A stretch of DNA of 64,000 bases from Xanthobacteraceae bacterium (GCA_029239875.1 JARBUD010000004.1:124001-188000); one strand, 5' to 3'; shown: positions 24,963-33,652, numbered from the stretch's first letter. Program-made: numbers and translations. Notes: generated by a model from the letters alone, not told the origin.

Positions 24963-26117
24963 ATGTCGTGGAAGAACCAGAGCGGTGGGCCATGGGGCGG
25001 TGGTCCACGCGGCCCCTGGGGCACTGGTCCGCAGTCGTCGGGACCTAATTCTCCCGATCTCGAAGAACTCATCCGCCGCGGCCAGGAGAGGCTGCGCACC
25101 GCCATGCCGGGCGGCTTCGGCAGCGGCAAGGGCATCGTCGTGGTGGTGGTGCTCGCCATCGTCGTGTGGCTGCTCTCCGGCTTCTACCGGGTCCAGCCCG
25201 ACGAGCAGGGCGTTGTCCTGCGCTTCGGCAAGTTCGTCGGCACCACCAATCCCGGCCTGAACTACCATCTCCCCTACCCGATCGAGACCGTGCTGACCCC
25301 GCAGGTCACCCGCGTCAACCGCATCGACATCGGCATCCGCACCGGCGACGATCCGCGCCGCGGCGCCGCCATGCGCGACGTCTCCGAAGAGAGCCTGATG
25401 CTCACCGGCGACGAGAACATCGTCGACGTAGACTTCGCGGTGTTCTGGATGGTGAAGCCCGCCGCCCCCGGCTCGACCGAGGACATCGGCGCCGCAGACT
25501 TCCTGTTCAACGTGCAGAACCCGGAAGGCACCATCAAGGCCGTGGCCGAGAGCGCCATGCGCGAGGTGGTCGGCCGCACCAACATCCAGCCCATCCTCAC
25601 CGGCGCCCGCCAGAACATCGAGACGGCGGTGCAGGAGCTGATGCAGGCCACGCTCAACAGCTACAAATCCGGCATCCAGGTCACCCAGGTGCAGCTGCAG
25701 AAGGTCGACCCGCCCTCGCAGGTCATCGACGCCTTCCGCGACGTGCAGGCCGCCCGCGCCGACGCCGAGCGCCTGCAGAACGAGGCGCAGGCCTATGCCA
25801 ACCGCGTCGTCCCCGAGGCGCGCGGCGATGCCGCCCGCATCACCCAGGGCGCCGAAGGCTACAAGGAGCGCGCCATCATCGAGGCGCGCGGCCAGGCCTC
25901 GCGCTTCCTGAGCGTGCTGACCCAGTACCAGAAGGCCCCGGAAGTGACCCGCCAGCGCCTCTATCTCGAAACCATGGAACGCGTGTTCGGCGGCATGGAC
26001 AAGATCATCATCGACCCCGCGGCGAGCGGCACCTCCGGCGTCGTTCCCTACCTGCCGCTCGGCCCGATCGGCGGGCGCCCCGCCACCCCGGCCCCGGCCC
26101 AGGGAGCCGTGAAATGA
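24963..26117 (+). CDS. hflK: HflK, SPFH-family modulator of FtsH
   Basis: A 384-residue inner-membrane protein. Its N-terminus is Gly/Pro-rich (MSWKNQSGGPWGG), followed by one transmembrane segment (about 60-78, IVVVVVLAIVVWLLSGFY) and a large SPFH/band-7 domain in the periplasm. That domain begins VQPDEQGVVLRFGKFV and ends in the long helical region rich in Ala and Glu (RADAERLQNEAQAYANR). HflK and HflC form a cage around the membrane protease FtsH and modulate its degradation of membrane proteins. The stop overlaps the hflC start (ATGA). The whole order hflK-hflC-DUF2065-degP is conserved in Rhizobiales. Confidence 0.96.
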   Translation: MSWKNQSGGPWGGGPRGPWGTGPQSSGPNSPDLEELIRRGQERLRTAMPGGFGSGKGIVVVVVLAIVVWLLSGFYRVQPDEQGVVLRFGKFVGTTNPGLNYHLPYPIETVLTPQVTRVNRIDIGIRTGDDPRRGAAMRDVSEESLMLTGDENIVDVDFAVFWMVKPAAPGSTEDIGAADFLFNVQNPEGTIKAVAESAMREVVGRTNIQPILTGARQNIETAVQELMQATLNSYKSGIQVTQVQLQKVDPPSQVIDAFRDVQAARADAERLQNEAQAYANRVVPEARGDAARITQGAEGYKERAIIEARGQASRFLSVLTQYQKAPEVTRQRLYLETMERVFGGMDKIIIDPAASGTSGVVPYLPLGPIGGRPATPAPAQGAVK

Positions 26118-27058
26118 GGAACAGCCTCGGTCTCGTCCTCGCGGTCGTCGCCGCGCTCGTCCTCATCGGGCTCTATTCGGCGCTGTTCTCGGTCTACCAG
26201 ACCCAGCAGGCGCTGGTGCTGCGCTTCGGTGAGCCGGTGCGCATCATCGAGCAGCCCGGCCTCAACGTGAAGATCCCGCTGGTCGACAGCGTGATCTTCA
26301 TCGACAAGCGCATTCTCGACCTCGAGAACCCCTCGCAGGAAGTGATCGCCGCCGACCAGAAGCGCCTCGTGGTGGACGCCTTCGCGCGCTACCGCATCAC
26401 CAACCCGCTGCGCTTCTACCAGTCGGTCGGCACGATCGAGGGCGCCAACTCCCGCCTCGCCACCATCCTGAACTCGTCGCTGCGCCGCGTGCTCGGCGAA
26501 TCGAGCTTCACCCAGGTGGTGCGCGACCAGCGCGAGCTCCTGATGGCGCGCATCCGCGATCAGGTGAACCGCGAGGCCGCCGGCTTCGGCATCAACGTCA
26601 TCGACGTGCGCATCCGCCGCGCCGACCTGCCGGAAGCCAACAGCCAGGCGGTGTTCCAGCGCATGCAGACCGAGCGCCAGCGCGAGGCGGCCGAGATCCG
26701 CGCCCAGGGCGCGGAGGCGGCGCAGACCATCCGCGCCCGCTCCGACCGCGATTCGACGATCATCGTCGCCGAAGCCAACGCCACCGCCGACAAGCTGCGC
26801 GGCGAGGGCGAGGCCCAGCGCAACGAGATCTTCGCGCAGGCCTACAATCAGGACCGCGGCTTCTTCGACTTCTACCGCTCCATGCAGGCCTATGAGGCCT
26901 CCATGAAGAGCGGGGATACGCGGATGCTGCTGGCGCCGGATTCGGAGTTCTTCCGCTTCTTCAACAATCCGGCCGCCGCCCCTGCGGCGGCTCCGGGTCC
27001 CGCGCCGGCTCCCACCGCCGCGGCCCCACCCGCAGCGCCGGCAGCGCCGGCGAACTGA
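26114..27058 (+). CDS. hflC: HflC, SPFH-family partner of HflK
   Basis: A 314-residue protein starting at the ATG that overlaps the hflK stop. One N-terminal transmembrane segment (about 5-27) is followed by the SPFH domain (VYQTQQALVLRFGEPVRII, then FARYRITNPLRFYQ) and a helical stalk (MQTERQREAAEIRAQGAEAA). A C-terminal Ala/Pro-rich tail of about 30 residues looks disordered; such tails are frequent in this lineage. It works with HflK to control FtsH. An upstream reading frame continues through hflK but is only an out-of-frame shadow, so the start is set by the overlap and the membrane segment. Confidence 0.96.
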   Translation: MRNSLGLVLAVVAALVLIGLYSALFSVYQTQQALVLRFGEPVRIIEQPGLNVKIPLVDSVIFIDKRILDLENPSQEVIAADQKRLVVDAFARYRITNPLRFYQSVGTIEGANSRLATILNSSLRRVLGESSFTQVVRDQRELLMARIRDQVNREAAGFGINVIDVRIRRADLPEANSQAVFQRMQTERQREAAEIRAQGAEAAQTIRARSDRDSTIIVAEANATADKLRGEGEAQRNEIFAQAYNQDRGFFDFYRSMQAYEASMKSGDTRMLLAPDSEFFRFFNNPAAAPAAAPGPAPAPTAAAPPAAPAAPAN

Positions 27059-27065
27059 CGCGGCG

Positions 27066-27251
27066 ATGTATGACCTCATCGTCGCCCTCGGCCTCGTGCT
27101 CGTGATCGAGGGACTGATGCTGGCCGCCGTACCCGGAGCGGTACGGCGCGCCACCGAGGCGATCGCCCAGACGCCCGACGCGCCCTTGCGTATCGCCGGC
27201 CTCGCCGGCGCGATCGTCGGCCTCCTCATCGTCTGGCTGGTGCGCGGCTGA
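27066..27251 (+). CDS. DUF2065 small membrane protein
   Basis: A 61-residue protein that is almost entirely two transmembrane helices (about 3-22 and 43-60) joined by a short loop: MYDLIVALGLVLVIEGLMLA, then LAGAIVGLLIVWLVRG. This is the DUF2065 pattern. The family is nearly always next to hflC, and a role in the HflKC-FtsH system is suspected from context only. It starts 7 bp after hflC, so it is in the same operon. Confidence 0.88.
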   Translation: MYDLIVALGLVLVIEGLMLAAVPGAVRRATEAIAQTPDAPLRIAGLAGAIVGLLIVWLVRG

Positions 27252-27576
27252 GGGACGGCTGCGCCGTCTATTCTCCTCTCCTGCCCTCATGCACCCCCTC
27301 ATCCTGAGGTGCCCGGCGTTTCGCCGGGCCTCGAAGGATGCTCGTCCGGATGCACTCTTATGTGCATCCTTCGAAGCTCGCTGCGCTCGCACCTCAGGAT
27401 GAGGGTGCACTCTGCGGGTCGGGGAAGGTTGCTCCCGCTGCCCGCCGATCCGGCCGGCCCGCCTCGCGCGCTTTTGGCTTGCATCGCGCTTCCGCCGGGT
27501 TAGCGTCGACGGAACCAGGACGGACGGCGGGAAGCCACGCCGCCAGCATTCGGCGCGGCGGCGCCAAGGAGGCCTT
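27252..27576. other. Spacer between DUF2065 and degP, with repeat copy 2
   Basis: The first part carries the family A repeat (27298-27403). The remaining 170 bp before degP is GC-rich; I see no clear promoter boxes, but an AAGGAGG ribosome site lies just before the degP ATG. No gene is seen. Confidence 0.5.
27298..27403. repeat. Palindromic intergenic repeat, family A, copy 2
   Basis: Same nested palindrome as at 21511, with left tip CCGGC-GTTTC-GCCGG. This copy lies between two genes in the same direction, inside the hflK-to-degP gene group. Confidence 0.85.
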
Positions 27577-29112
27577 ATGCATCAATGCCTTGAGCGTTCC
27601 GGCACGGATCGTCCCCTGCAGCGCCGGTGGAGCTTCGCGCGAGCGGCGCGCGGCCTTGCCGCCGCCGGGCTCGTCGTCGCCGGCGCGCTGGCGGTGCCGC
27701 CTGCCGCGCTCGCCGCCGCGACCAAGGGTCCCGACACCGTCGCCGACACCGCTGCCCTGGTGATGGACGCGGTAGTGAACATCTCCACCTCGCAGACCGT
27801 GGCGCCCTCGCGCAGCGTGCCCACCCCCGAACTGCCGCCGGGATCGCCCTTCGAGGAGTTCTTCGAGGAGTTCTTCAAGCGCCGCCAGCAGCAGGGCGAG
27901 GACAACTCGCCGCGCCGCGTCTCCTCGCTCGGCTCGGGCTTCGTCATCGACGCCTCGGGCTTCATCGTCACCAACAACCACGTCATCGCCGACGCCGACG
28001 AGATCTTCGCCAACTTCGCCGACGGCTCGAAGCTCAAGGCCGAGGTGGTCGGCCGCGACACGAAGATCGACCTCGCGCTGCTCAAGGTGACGCCCGATCC
28101 GGACAAGCCGCTCAAGGCGGTGAAGTTCGGCAATTCCGACATATTGCGCGTCGGCGACTGGGTGATGGCGATCGGCAACCCGTTCGGCCTCGGGGGCACG
28201 CTCACCGTGGGCGTGATCTCGGCTCGCAACCGCGACATCAATTCCGGACCCTACGACAACTTCCTGCAGACCGACGCCGCCATCAACCGCGGCAATTCCG
28301 GCGGCCCGCTGTTCAACATGGACGGCGACGTCATCGGCATCAACACCGCCATCATCTCGCCCTCCGGCGGCTCGATCGGCATCGGCTTCGCCGTACCCTC
28401 GAACACCGCCACCCCGATCATCGCCCAACTCAAGGAGTTCGGCGAAGCCCGGCGCGGCTGGATCGGCGTGCGCATCCAGCAGGTGACGCCGGAGATCGCC
28501 GAGAGCCTGTCGCTCGGCCGCCCGCGCGGCGCGCTGGTCGGCTCGGTCACCGATGACGGCCCCGCCGCCAAGGGCGGCCTCAAGGCCGGCGACGTGGTGG
28601 TGAGCTTCGACGGCAAGGAAGTGAAGGACATGCGCTCCCTGCCGATCATCGTGGCCGACACGCCGGTCGACAAGCAGGTCGACGTCGTCATCGTCCGCAA
28701 GGGGCAGGAGCAGCACCTGAAGCTGACGGTCGGCCGCCTGAACGAGACCGAGGCCACCGACAAGGCCGCCGAGACGCCCGAGCAGAAGCCCGAGGCGCCG
28801 CCGGCCGTCGCCACCACCAAGCTGCTCGGCGTGGAAGTGGCGGAGCTGACGCCGGAGCTGCGCACCCGCTTCAAGATCAAGGACGAGCTCAAGGGCGTGG
28901 TGGTGATGACGGTGGAGCCGGGTTCGGTCGCCGCCGAGCGCGGCATCGCCCCGGGCAACCTCATCGTCGAGGTTAACCAGGAGGCGACCGGCACGCCCAA
29001 GCAGGTCGAGGATCGCATCGCCGCCCTGAAGAAGGAAGGCCGCCGCTCGGCGCTACTGATGGTCTCCGACCCCGAAGGCCAGGTCCGCTTCACCGCCCTG
29101 CCGATCGAGTAA
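27577..29112 (+). CDS. degP: DegP/HtrA (Do) family periplasmic serine protease
   Basis: A 511-residue protein with a Sec signal (about 20-47, ending AALAAA), a trypsin-like domain with the complete triad H135 (TNNHVIADAD), D165 (KIDLALLKV) and S241 (RGNSGGPLFN), and two PDZ domains (about 295-390 and 415-505). DegP proteins degrade or refold damaged periplasmic proteins. It has a strong AAGGAGG ribosome site. The linker between the PDZ domains is Glu/Pro/Ala-rich. It follows hflK-hflC-DUF2065 as in other Rhizobiales and may be transcribed separately because a repeat and 325 bp intervene. DegP, DegQ and MucD cannot be told apart by eye. Confidence 0.95.
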   Translation: MHQCLERSGTDRPLQRRWSFARAARGLAAAGLVVAGALAVPPAALAAATKGPDTVADTAALVMDAVVNISTSQTVAPSRSVPTPELPPGSPFEEFFEEFFKRRQQQGEDNSPRRVSSLGSGFVIDASGFIVTNNHVIADADEIFANFADGSKLKAEVVGRDTKIDLALLKVTPDPDKPLKAVKFGNSDILRVGDWVMAIGNPFGLGGTLTVGVISARNRDINSGPYDNFLQTDAAINRGNSGGPLFNMDGDVIGINTAIISPSGGSIGIGFAVPSNTATPIIAQLKEFGEARRGWIGVRIQQVTPEIAESLSLGRPRGALVGSVTDDGPAAKGGLKAGDVVVSFDGKEVKDMRSLPIIVADTPVDKQVDVVIVRKGQEQHLKLTVGRLNETEATDKAAETPEQKPEAPPAVATTKLLGVEVAELTPELRTRFKIKDELKGVVVMTVEPGSVAAERGIAPGNLIVEVNQEATGTPKQVEDRIAALKKEGRRSALLMVSDPEGQVRFTALPIE

Positions 29113-29157
29113 GGCGGGCGGCGGCGCTCCGGCGCCCGCTTCCTCGTCCTCATAGCG

Positions 29158-29198
29158 ACGTCATCCCGGAACGGCCGCAGGCCGTATCCGGGATCGCG
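29158..29198. repeat. REP-like palindrome (ATCCCGG family)
   Basis: GACGTCATCCCGGA pairs partly with TCCGGGATCGCG around GCGGCC-like inner arms (ACGGCC/GGCCGT). Confidence 0.65.
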
Positions 29199-29227
29199 TG
29201 CCAATTGTCCTGAGAACCCTGATCAAC

Positions 29228-29334
29228 CTCATCCTGAGGTGCTTGGCCATCGGGCCAAGCCTCGAAGGATGCTCGTCCAGGTGCGCTCACACGGCCATCC
29301 TTCGAGGCTCGCTGCGCTCGCACCTCAGGATGAG
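29228..29334. repeat. Palindromic intergenic repeat, family A, copy 3
   Basis: Nested palindrome with left tip TTGGCC-ATC-GGGCCAA and right tip GGCTCGCTGCGCTCGCACC. It lies between convergent genes. Confidence 0.85.
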
Positions 29335-29372
29335 GTGGCATTCTCGCACAGGCCGCAAGGATGCGGAGAGCG

Positions 29373-29409
29373 ATCCCGGCTCTCCGGCTTCGCCTGCGGC
29401 CGGGATGAC
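29373..29409. repeat. REP-like palindrome (ATCCCGG family)
   Basis: ATCCCGGC ... GCCGGGAT with a loop including TCTCCGGCTTCGCCTGC, ending in GAC. Confidence 0.6.
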
Positions 29410-29482
29410 GGCAGCGGGAACAAGCCGGGATGACGGCTTCCATCGACAGCCGGGATGACGACCTGATCGGATGGGAATCCGC

Positions 29483-30025
29483 CTAAGGCCGCTTCGGCGG
29501 CGGGGGCGGCATGGGCGGGGCGCTCAAGGGCGCGGCGGCGGCGGGCTGCTTCTGCTCGGTGAGCTGCACCGTCCAGCTCTTCTGCTCGTGCGTGTCCACC
29601 TCGAAGAAGCCGGTGCGGTCATAGCCGCGCGCTAGGCAGTCCTCGATGCCGCGGATGGTGAACTCCTTCTCGCGCGTGCACATGAAGGCCTTGCCGGCCC
29701 ATTCGCCGCCGAGATCGTAGTCGATGGCGTAGACATAGTAGTAGCGCGCCACCAGGTCCCCGCGCAGCAGCGTCTCGCAGCTGTTGGGGCCGATGTTCCA
29801 CCAGCCCTCGGTCGACCAGGCATTGCCGTCCTTGTAGCCGAGCGCGATGCCGACGCGGCTGGTCGAACGGTTGCACAGGCGGAAATCCGCCGCCGCCGGC
29901 TCGGGCGCCAGCACGACGAGGGCCGGCGCGATCAGCAGCACTGGCAGCAGCGCGCGCGCCGCCCGGCGCAGACGCCCGGCGGCAGGATCACTCGTCGACG
30001 AGAACGGCTCGGAAGTCATTGACAT
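29483..30025 (-). CDS. DUF1036 family exported protein
   Basis: A 180-residue protein with a membrane/Sec signal (about 23-47, ending AAAD) and a DUF1036 domain: FRLCNRSTSRVGIALGYKD, then GWWNIGPNSCETLL and ARYYYVYAIDY. Conserved Cys residues are present, and a Pro-rich tail ends PPPPPKRP. DUF1036 proteins are exported alphaproteobacterial proteins of unknown function. Its start overlaps the end of the upstream glycerate kinase gene by 38 bases in a different frame, implying co-transcription. The nearby ATG at 30019 is an alternative start. Confidence 0.85.
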   Translation of the reverse strand: MSMTSEPFSSTSDPAAGRLRRAARALLPVLLIAPALVVLAPEPAAADFRLCNRSTSRVGIALGYKDGNAWSTEGWWNIGPNSCETLLRGDLVARYYYVYAIDYDLGGEWAGKAFMCTREKEFTIRGIEDCLARGYDRTGFFEVDTHEQKSWTVQLTEQKQPAAAAPLSAPPMPPPPPKRP

Positions 30026-31280
30026 TCGTGCAGGTCGGCCCCGGGTTCAGCAGGTCTCCCAGAGCCTCGAAGAAGCTGGTCGAGTCGTTGTTGTCGAGAA
30101 AGGCGGCGGGAACGAGACCGGCCGCGCTCGCGCGCGCCAGCGTGTCGGGCGTCACATAGGCGCCGGCCGGGTCGGTGGCGTCGCCGCCGCCGCCATCGGT
30201 GCCGTCGGTGTCGCCGGCCACTGCATAGATGCCGGGCGCACCATTGAGCGCCACGGCGAGCGCCAGCGCATATTCCTGGTTCGGGCCGCCGCGGCCCTGG
30301 CCGCGCATGGTGACGGTCAACTCGCCGCCGGAGAGCAGCACGGCCTTCTTGCCCGCCGCCTTCAGCGCCGTAGCCTCCGCCGCCTGGGCGGCCGCCACCT
30401 CGCGGGCCTCGCCTTCCAGATTGTCGCCGAGCAGGATCGGTGTGACGCCGGCCTCGCGGGCGATCTTCTCCGCGGCGATGAAGCTGTCCGCCGGGCGGGC
30501 GATGAGGTGGTACTCGGCATTGGCGAAGGCGGCGTCGCCGGGCTTGGGCGATTCATTGGCCTGGTCGCGTAGCGCCACCGCGATGGAGGGCGGCGGGTCG
30601 ATGCGGTAGCGGGCGAGCACGTCGCGCGCCTCGGCGAGCGTGGTCGGGTCCGGCACAGTCGGGCCGGAGCCGATCACCGCCGGGTCGTCGCCCGGCACGT
30701 CGGAGATAGAGAGCGTCACCACCTTGGCCGGCTGCGCCAGCGCCGCCAGCCGGCCGCCCTTGATGCGCGAGAGGTGCTTACGCACCGTGTTGATCTCGGT
30801 GATGTTTGCGCCCGAGCGCAGCAGGGCGCGGGTGAGCGCGCGTTTGTCGTCGAGCTCGACGCCATCGGCCGGGGCGATCCAGTTGGCCGAGGCGCCGCCC
30901 GAGAGCAGCACCAGCACGACGTCGTCGGCGGTGGCGGACGCCGCGAGATCGATCGCCTTCTGCGCCCCGGCGAGACCCGCCGCGTCCGGCACCGGATGGC
31001 CGGCCTCGACCATCTCCAAAAGCCGGGTCAGGCGGCCATAGCCGTGGCGGGCGACGCCGATGCCGGCGAGCCTATCGGCGGGAAAGCCGAGCTCGTCGAG
31101 ATAGTGCTTCTCGGCGACTTCCAGCATGGAGCCGGCGGCCTTGCCGGCGGCGAGCAGGATCAGCCGGCCATGGGCGGGCGGCGGCGGCAGGGCCGGCGGC
31201 AGGCAGGTCGAGGGATGGGCGGCCGCGACCGCGGCGGAGAAAAGCCGATCGAGAAAGGCACGCGCGGAAACGTCGGACAT
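29988..31280 (-). CDS. Glycerate 2-kinase / hydroxypyruvate reductase-type MOFRL protein
   Basis: A 430-residue protein of the GckA/TtuD family. The N-terminal domain (about 10-245) has AAGKAAGSMLEVAE, VLLSGGASANW and NTVRKHLSRIKGGRLA. The C-terminal MOFRL domain (about 310-425) has LLSGGELTVTMRGQGRGGPN and GDTDGTDGGGGDAT. Members phosphorylate D-glycerate to 2-phosphoglycerate in glyoxylate, serine-cycle or tartronate metabolism; older members were named hydroxypyruvate reductase. I start it at the ATG at 31280 after an AGGGG site; the in-frame 20 residues upstream are Gly-rich and non-conserved. DUF1036 overlaps its end. Confidence 0.9.
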   Translation of the reverse strand: MSDVSARAFLDRLFSAAVAAAHPSTCLPPALPPPPAHGRLILLAAGKAAGSMLEVAEKHYLDELGFPADRLAGIGVARHGYGRLTRLLEMVEAGHPVPDAAGLAGAQKAIDLAASATADDVVLVLLSGGASANWIAPADGVELDDKRALTRALLRSGANITEINTVRKHLSRIKGGRLAALAQPAKVVTLSISDVPGDDPAVIGSGPTVPDPTTLAEARDVLARYRIDPPPSIAVALRDQANESPKPGDAAFANAEYHLIARPADSFIAAEKIAREAGVTPILLGDNLEGEAREVAAAQAAEATALKAAGKKAVLLSGGELTVTMRGQGRGGPNQEYALALAVALNGAPGIYAVAGDTDGTDGGGGDATDPAGAYVTPDTLARASAAGLVPAAFLDNNDSTSFFEALGDLLNPGPTCTNVNDFRAVLVDE

Positions 31281-31477
31281 CACAACCCCTACCCCGCCCC
31301 CGAAGGGGCCACCCAGCCGGTCTCCGCCGGCTTCGACCATTCATGCGGACGGGTTCGAATCCGGCCGCGCGACGCGAAACGGGCGTATTCCTATGGCACG
31401 CAAGGCCCGCCGTCACTATCCTCGCCTCACTTAGCCGCACACGCGCTGCTGCGGCGGACCGCACGCCACGGAAGAAT

Positions 31478-32326
31478 ATGCGCCGCCTCGCCACCGAAGA
31501 CACCGCCCCGGCCGGACAGGACGACGACGCCTCGACCGAATTCGCCGCCGTCGAGCACGTGCCCGGCATGCTGGAGGCGGGACTGATCCTGCTCTGTGAC
31601 CACGCCTCCAATGCGCTGCCGCCCGGCTACGGCTCGCTCGGCCTGCCCAAAGCGGAGCTGGAGCGGCATATCGGCTACGACATCGGCGCCGCCGGCGTCA
31701 CCCGCATGCTGGCGCACCGGCTCGGCTGCCCGGCGCTGCTCACCCGCTTCTCGCGCCTCTTGATCGACCCCAATCGCGGCGAGGACGACCCGACGCTGGT
31801 CATGCGCCTTTCCGACGGCGCCGTCGTGCCGGGCAACCGCAATGTGGACGAAGCGGAGATCGAGCGCCGGCTCGAGCGCTACCACCGCCCCTACCACGCC
31901 GCCGTCGAGGCGGAGATCGACGCGGCGCTGGCTGCGGGCGTGGTGCCGGCGATCCTCTCCATGCACTCCTTCACTCACAACTGGCGCGGCCTCGCCCGCC
32001 CCTGGCACGCCGCCGTGCTGTGGGACAGCGACCCGCGCTTCACCCGCGAGCTGATCGACGCGCTTGCCGCACCCGGCGACCTCATGGTCGGCGACAACGA
32101 GCCCTATGACGGCGCCCTGCGCGGCGACTGCATGTACCGCCACGGCACCTTGCGCGGCCTCGCCCACACGCTTCTTGAGATCCGCCAGGACCTGATCATC
32201 GACGAGGACGGCCAGCGCGAATGGGCCGACCGCCTCGCCGGCGTCCTGCCGGACATCCTGGCAAAGCAGGAACTGCACGAAGTACGCTCCTTCGGTTCGC
32301 GCACCGGCCCCGTACCGTCGCTCTAG
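31478..32326 (+). CDS. N-formylglutamate amidohydrolase family protein
   Basis: A 282-residue protein of the FGase (HutG-like) family, which hydrolyses N-formyl-glutamate or similar acyl amino acids. Visible family elements are LLCDHASNALPPGYG near the start, the R-x-x-x-DPNR region (SRLLIDPNRGEDDP), ILSMHSFTH and the closing GDNEPYDGA. The ATG at 31478 is preceded by GGAAG; the in-frame reading back to 31343 has no family-like content. It is a cytoplasmic enzyme with no hut genes around it, so it may act in general formyl- or acyl-amino-acid salvage. It is divergent from the glycerate kinase gene. Confidence 0.9.
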   Translation: MRRLATEDTAPAGQDDDASTEFAAVEHVPGMLEAGLILLCDHASNALPPGYGSLGLPKAELERHIGYDIGAAGVTRMLAHRLGCPALLTRFSRLLIDPNRGEDDPTLVMRLSDGAVVPGNRNVDEAEIERRLERYHRPYHAAVEAEIDAALAAGVVPAILSMHSFTHNWRGLARPWHAAVLWDSDPRFTRELIDALAAPGDLMVGDNEPYDGALRGDCMYRHGTLRGLAHTLLEIRQDLIIDEDGQREWADRLAGVLPDILAKQELHEVRSFGSRTGPVPSL

Positions 32327-32356
32327 GCGTGGATGCGCCGCGCCCGAGCGGGCTTC

Positions 32357-32384
32357 TTGACATGCAATAATTTCATTGCATATT
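32357..32384 (+). promoter_or_regulatory. Promoter and operator of the ArsR-VOC operon
   Basis: TTGACA at 32357-32362, a 16-base spacer and CATATT at 32379-32384 make a sigma-70-like promoter. A perfect inverted repeat ATGCAAT-AATTTC-ATTGCAT (32362-32368 and 32375-32381) fills the spacer. An ArsR-type dimer bound there would block RNA polymerase, so autorepression is likely. The start codon follows at 32393. Confidence 0.65.
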
Positions 32385-32392
32385 GGGCGCCG

Positions 32393-32683
32393 ATGAACGA
32401 CGACGAGCTCGATCGCGTCTTCAAGGCGCTGGGCGACCCGACCAGGCGCAGGATCATCGACCGCCTGCGGGAGCGCCCGAGACAGTCGCTGTTCGAGCTG
32501 TGCGCCCTCTCGGTCGCGCAGGACGGCAAGGCGCTCTCGCGCCAGGCGATCACGCAGCACCTCGACCTGCTGGAGAAGGCGGGGCTGGTCCAGGTCGAAT
32601 GGTCGGGACGGACCAAGCTCCACTCGCTCAATCCCGCCCCGCTGCGCGAGGCGGTCCGGCTATGGCTCCGCGCCCATCTCTAG
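32393..32683 (+). CDS. ArsR-family transcriptional regulator
   Basis: A 96-residue winged-helix repressor: VFKALGDPTRRRIIDRLRERP opens the fold, LSRQAITQHLDLLEKAGLVQVEW is the recognition helix and wing. It has no metal-binding Cys pair (ELCALS holds a single Cys), so it is probably not a metal sensor but of the type paired with VOC or SRPBCC proteins. The ATG at 32393 is preferred over the upstream start at 32333 because the promoter and operator lie between them. It lies 12 bp before the VOC gene and forms an operon with it. Confidence 0.92.
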   Translation: MNDDELDRVFKALGDPTRRRIIDRLRERPRQSLFELCALSVAQDGKALSRQAITQHLDLLEKAGLVQVEWSGRTKLHSLNPAPLREAVRLWLRAHL

Positions 32684-32695
32684 GAAGGAAAGCCG

Positions 32696-33088
32696 ATGAG
32701 GATCTATGTCACCAGCGTCCTGGTCGACGACCAATCGAAGGCCGAGGACTTCTACACGCGCGTACTGGGCTTCAAGGTGAAGCACGACGTCCCGCTCGGA
32801 GAGCATCGCTGGCTGACCGTTGTCTCGCCGGAGAACCCCGAGGGCACCGAACTGCTGCTCGAACCGGGGGAGCACCCCGCCGTGCCGCCCTACAAGGCCG
32901 CGCTCGTCGTGGACGGCATTCCGGCGACGTCGTTCCAGGTCGACAACCTCGATGCCGAATATGACCGGCTCCGCTCGCTCGGCGTCTCGTTCACCGTCAA
33001 GCCGCTCGATGCCGGAACTGTGCGCATGGCGGTGCTTGATGATACCTGCGGAAACCTTATTCAATTGGTGCAGATGAAGGTCGCCTGA
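32696..33088 (+). CDS. VOC (glyoxalase/bleomycin-resistance fold) family protein
   Basis: A 130-residue protein with the paired beta-alpha-beta-beta-beta VOC modules: MRIYVTSVLVDDQSKAEDFY begins the first, FQVDNLDAEYDRLRSLGVSF the second, and DTCGNLIQLVQ ends it. The terminal D-x-x-G-N-L-I-x-L is where a metal ligand sits in many members. Substrate is unknown; members include glyoxalases, dioxygenases and antibiotic-binding proteins. It follows the ArsR gene by 12 bp with an AGGAAAG ribosome site, so it is probably the regulator's target. Confidence 0.88.
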   Translation: MRIYVTSVLVDDQSKAEDFYTRVLGFKVKHDVPLGEHRWLTVVSPENPEGTELLLEPGEHPAVPPYKAALVVDGIPATSFQVDNLDAEYDRLRSLGVSFTVKPLDAGTVRMAVLDDTCGNLIQLVQMKVA

Positions 33089-33172
33089 GGCCGTCGGTCG
33101 CGGCACGTTGCCGGACCTGTGGTCCCCGACCGCAGAAGCGATGGCGCCGCGCGCCGCTCCCCGGAGGTCCTG

Positions 33173-33475
33173 ATGCCCGAACTCGACGACAAGACCCGCA
33201 CCGAGCTGGAGGCAGCCGCCTTCCGCCGGCTTCTCGCGCATTTGCGCGCCCGCACCGACGTGCAGAACATCGACCTGATGAATCTCGCCGGCTTCTGCCG
33301 CAACTGCCTGTCCAACTGGTATCTCGACGCGGCCAGGGAGCGCGGCGTCGCGCTGACCAAGGACGAGAGCCGCATCGCCGTCTACGGCATGCCCTATGAG
33401 GAGTGGAAGGCCGTCTATCAGGTCGAGGCCACACCGGAGCAGAAGGCCGCCTTTCCCGGCCCCGGCTCGCACTGA
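33173..33475 (+). CDS. DUF1244 family protein
   Basis: A 100-residue cytoplasmic protein matching DUF1244: RRLLAHLRARTDVQNIDLMN, the Cys motif GFCRNCLSNWY, and ESRIAVYGMPYEEWK. The family is small, all-helical and conserved in proteobacteria, with unknown function. The start at 33173 has a GGAGG site three bases before TGATG, better than the upstream frame start at 33119. It stands between the VOC and GapR genes without overlap. Confidence 0.88.
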   Translation: MPELDDKTRTELEAAAFRRLLAHLRARTDVQNIDLMNLAGFCRNCLSNWYLDAARERGVALTKDESRIAVYGMPYEEWKAVYQVEATPEQKAAFPGPGSH

Positions 33476-33652
33476 GCCGCGGCCCCGCCACCGAAATGGG
33501 CAGTGGATAGCGGGCGTAGCGTGCGCCTGCGCGGTGCGAGAGTGCGCGCGCGCCTTGACGCGCCGGCCGCGTTCGGCTCCTCATCGCCGCCCGATTTCAC
33601 GCCTGAGAGCCGGGCCCCGCCCGATCCAGACAAGGCCCTGCCCGGAGAGACC

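Larger units (their letters stand above)
29113..29482. other. Repeat-filled spacer between convergent degP and DUF1036 genes
   Basis: These 370 bp consist almost entirely of intergenic repeats: a REP-like palindrome (29158-29198), family A copy 3 (29228-29334), another REP-like palindrome (29373-29409) and two degenerate half copies of GCCGGGATGACG at about 29420-29462. No gene is seen. Confidence 0.65.

Noticed and set aside
27298-27403. Possible CRISPR or transposon origin for the family A repeats
   Set aside because: Copies are dispersed kilobases apart, are palindromic, lack regular spacers and carry no transposase gene; they are interspersed palindromic repeats.
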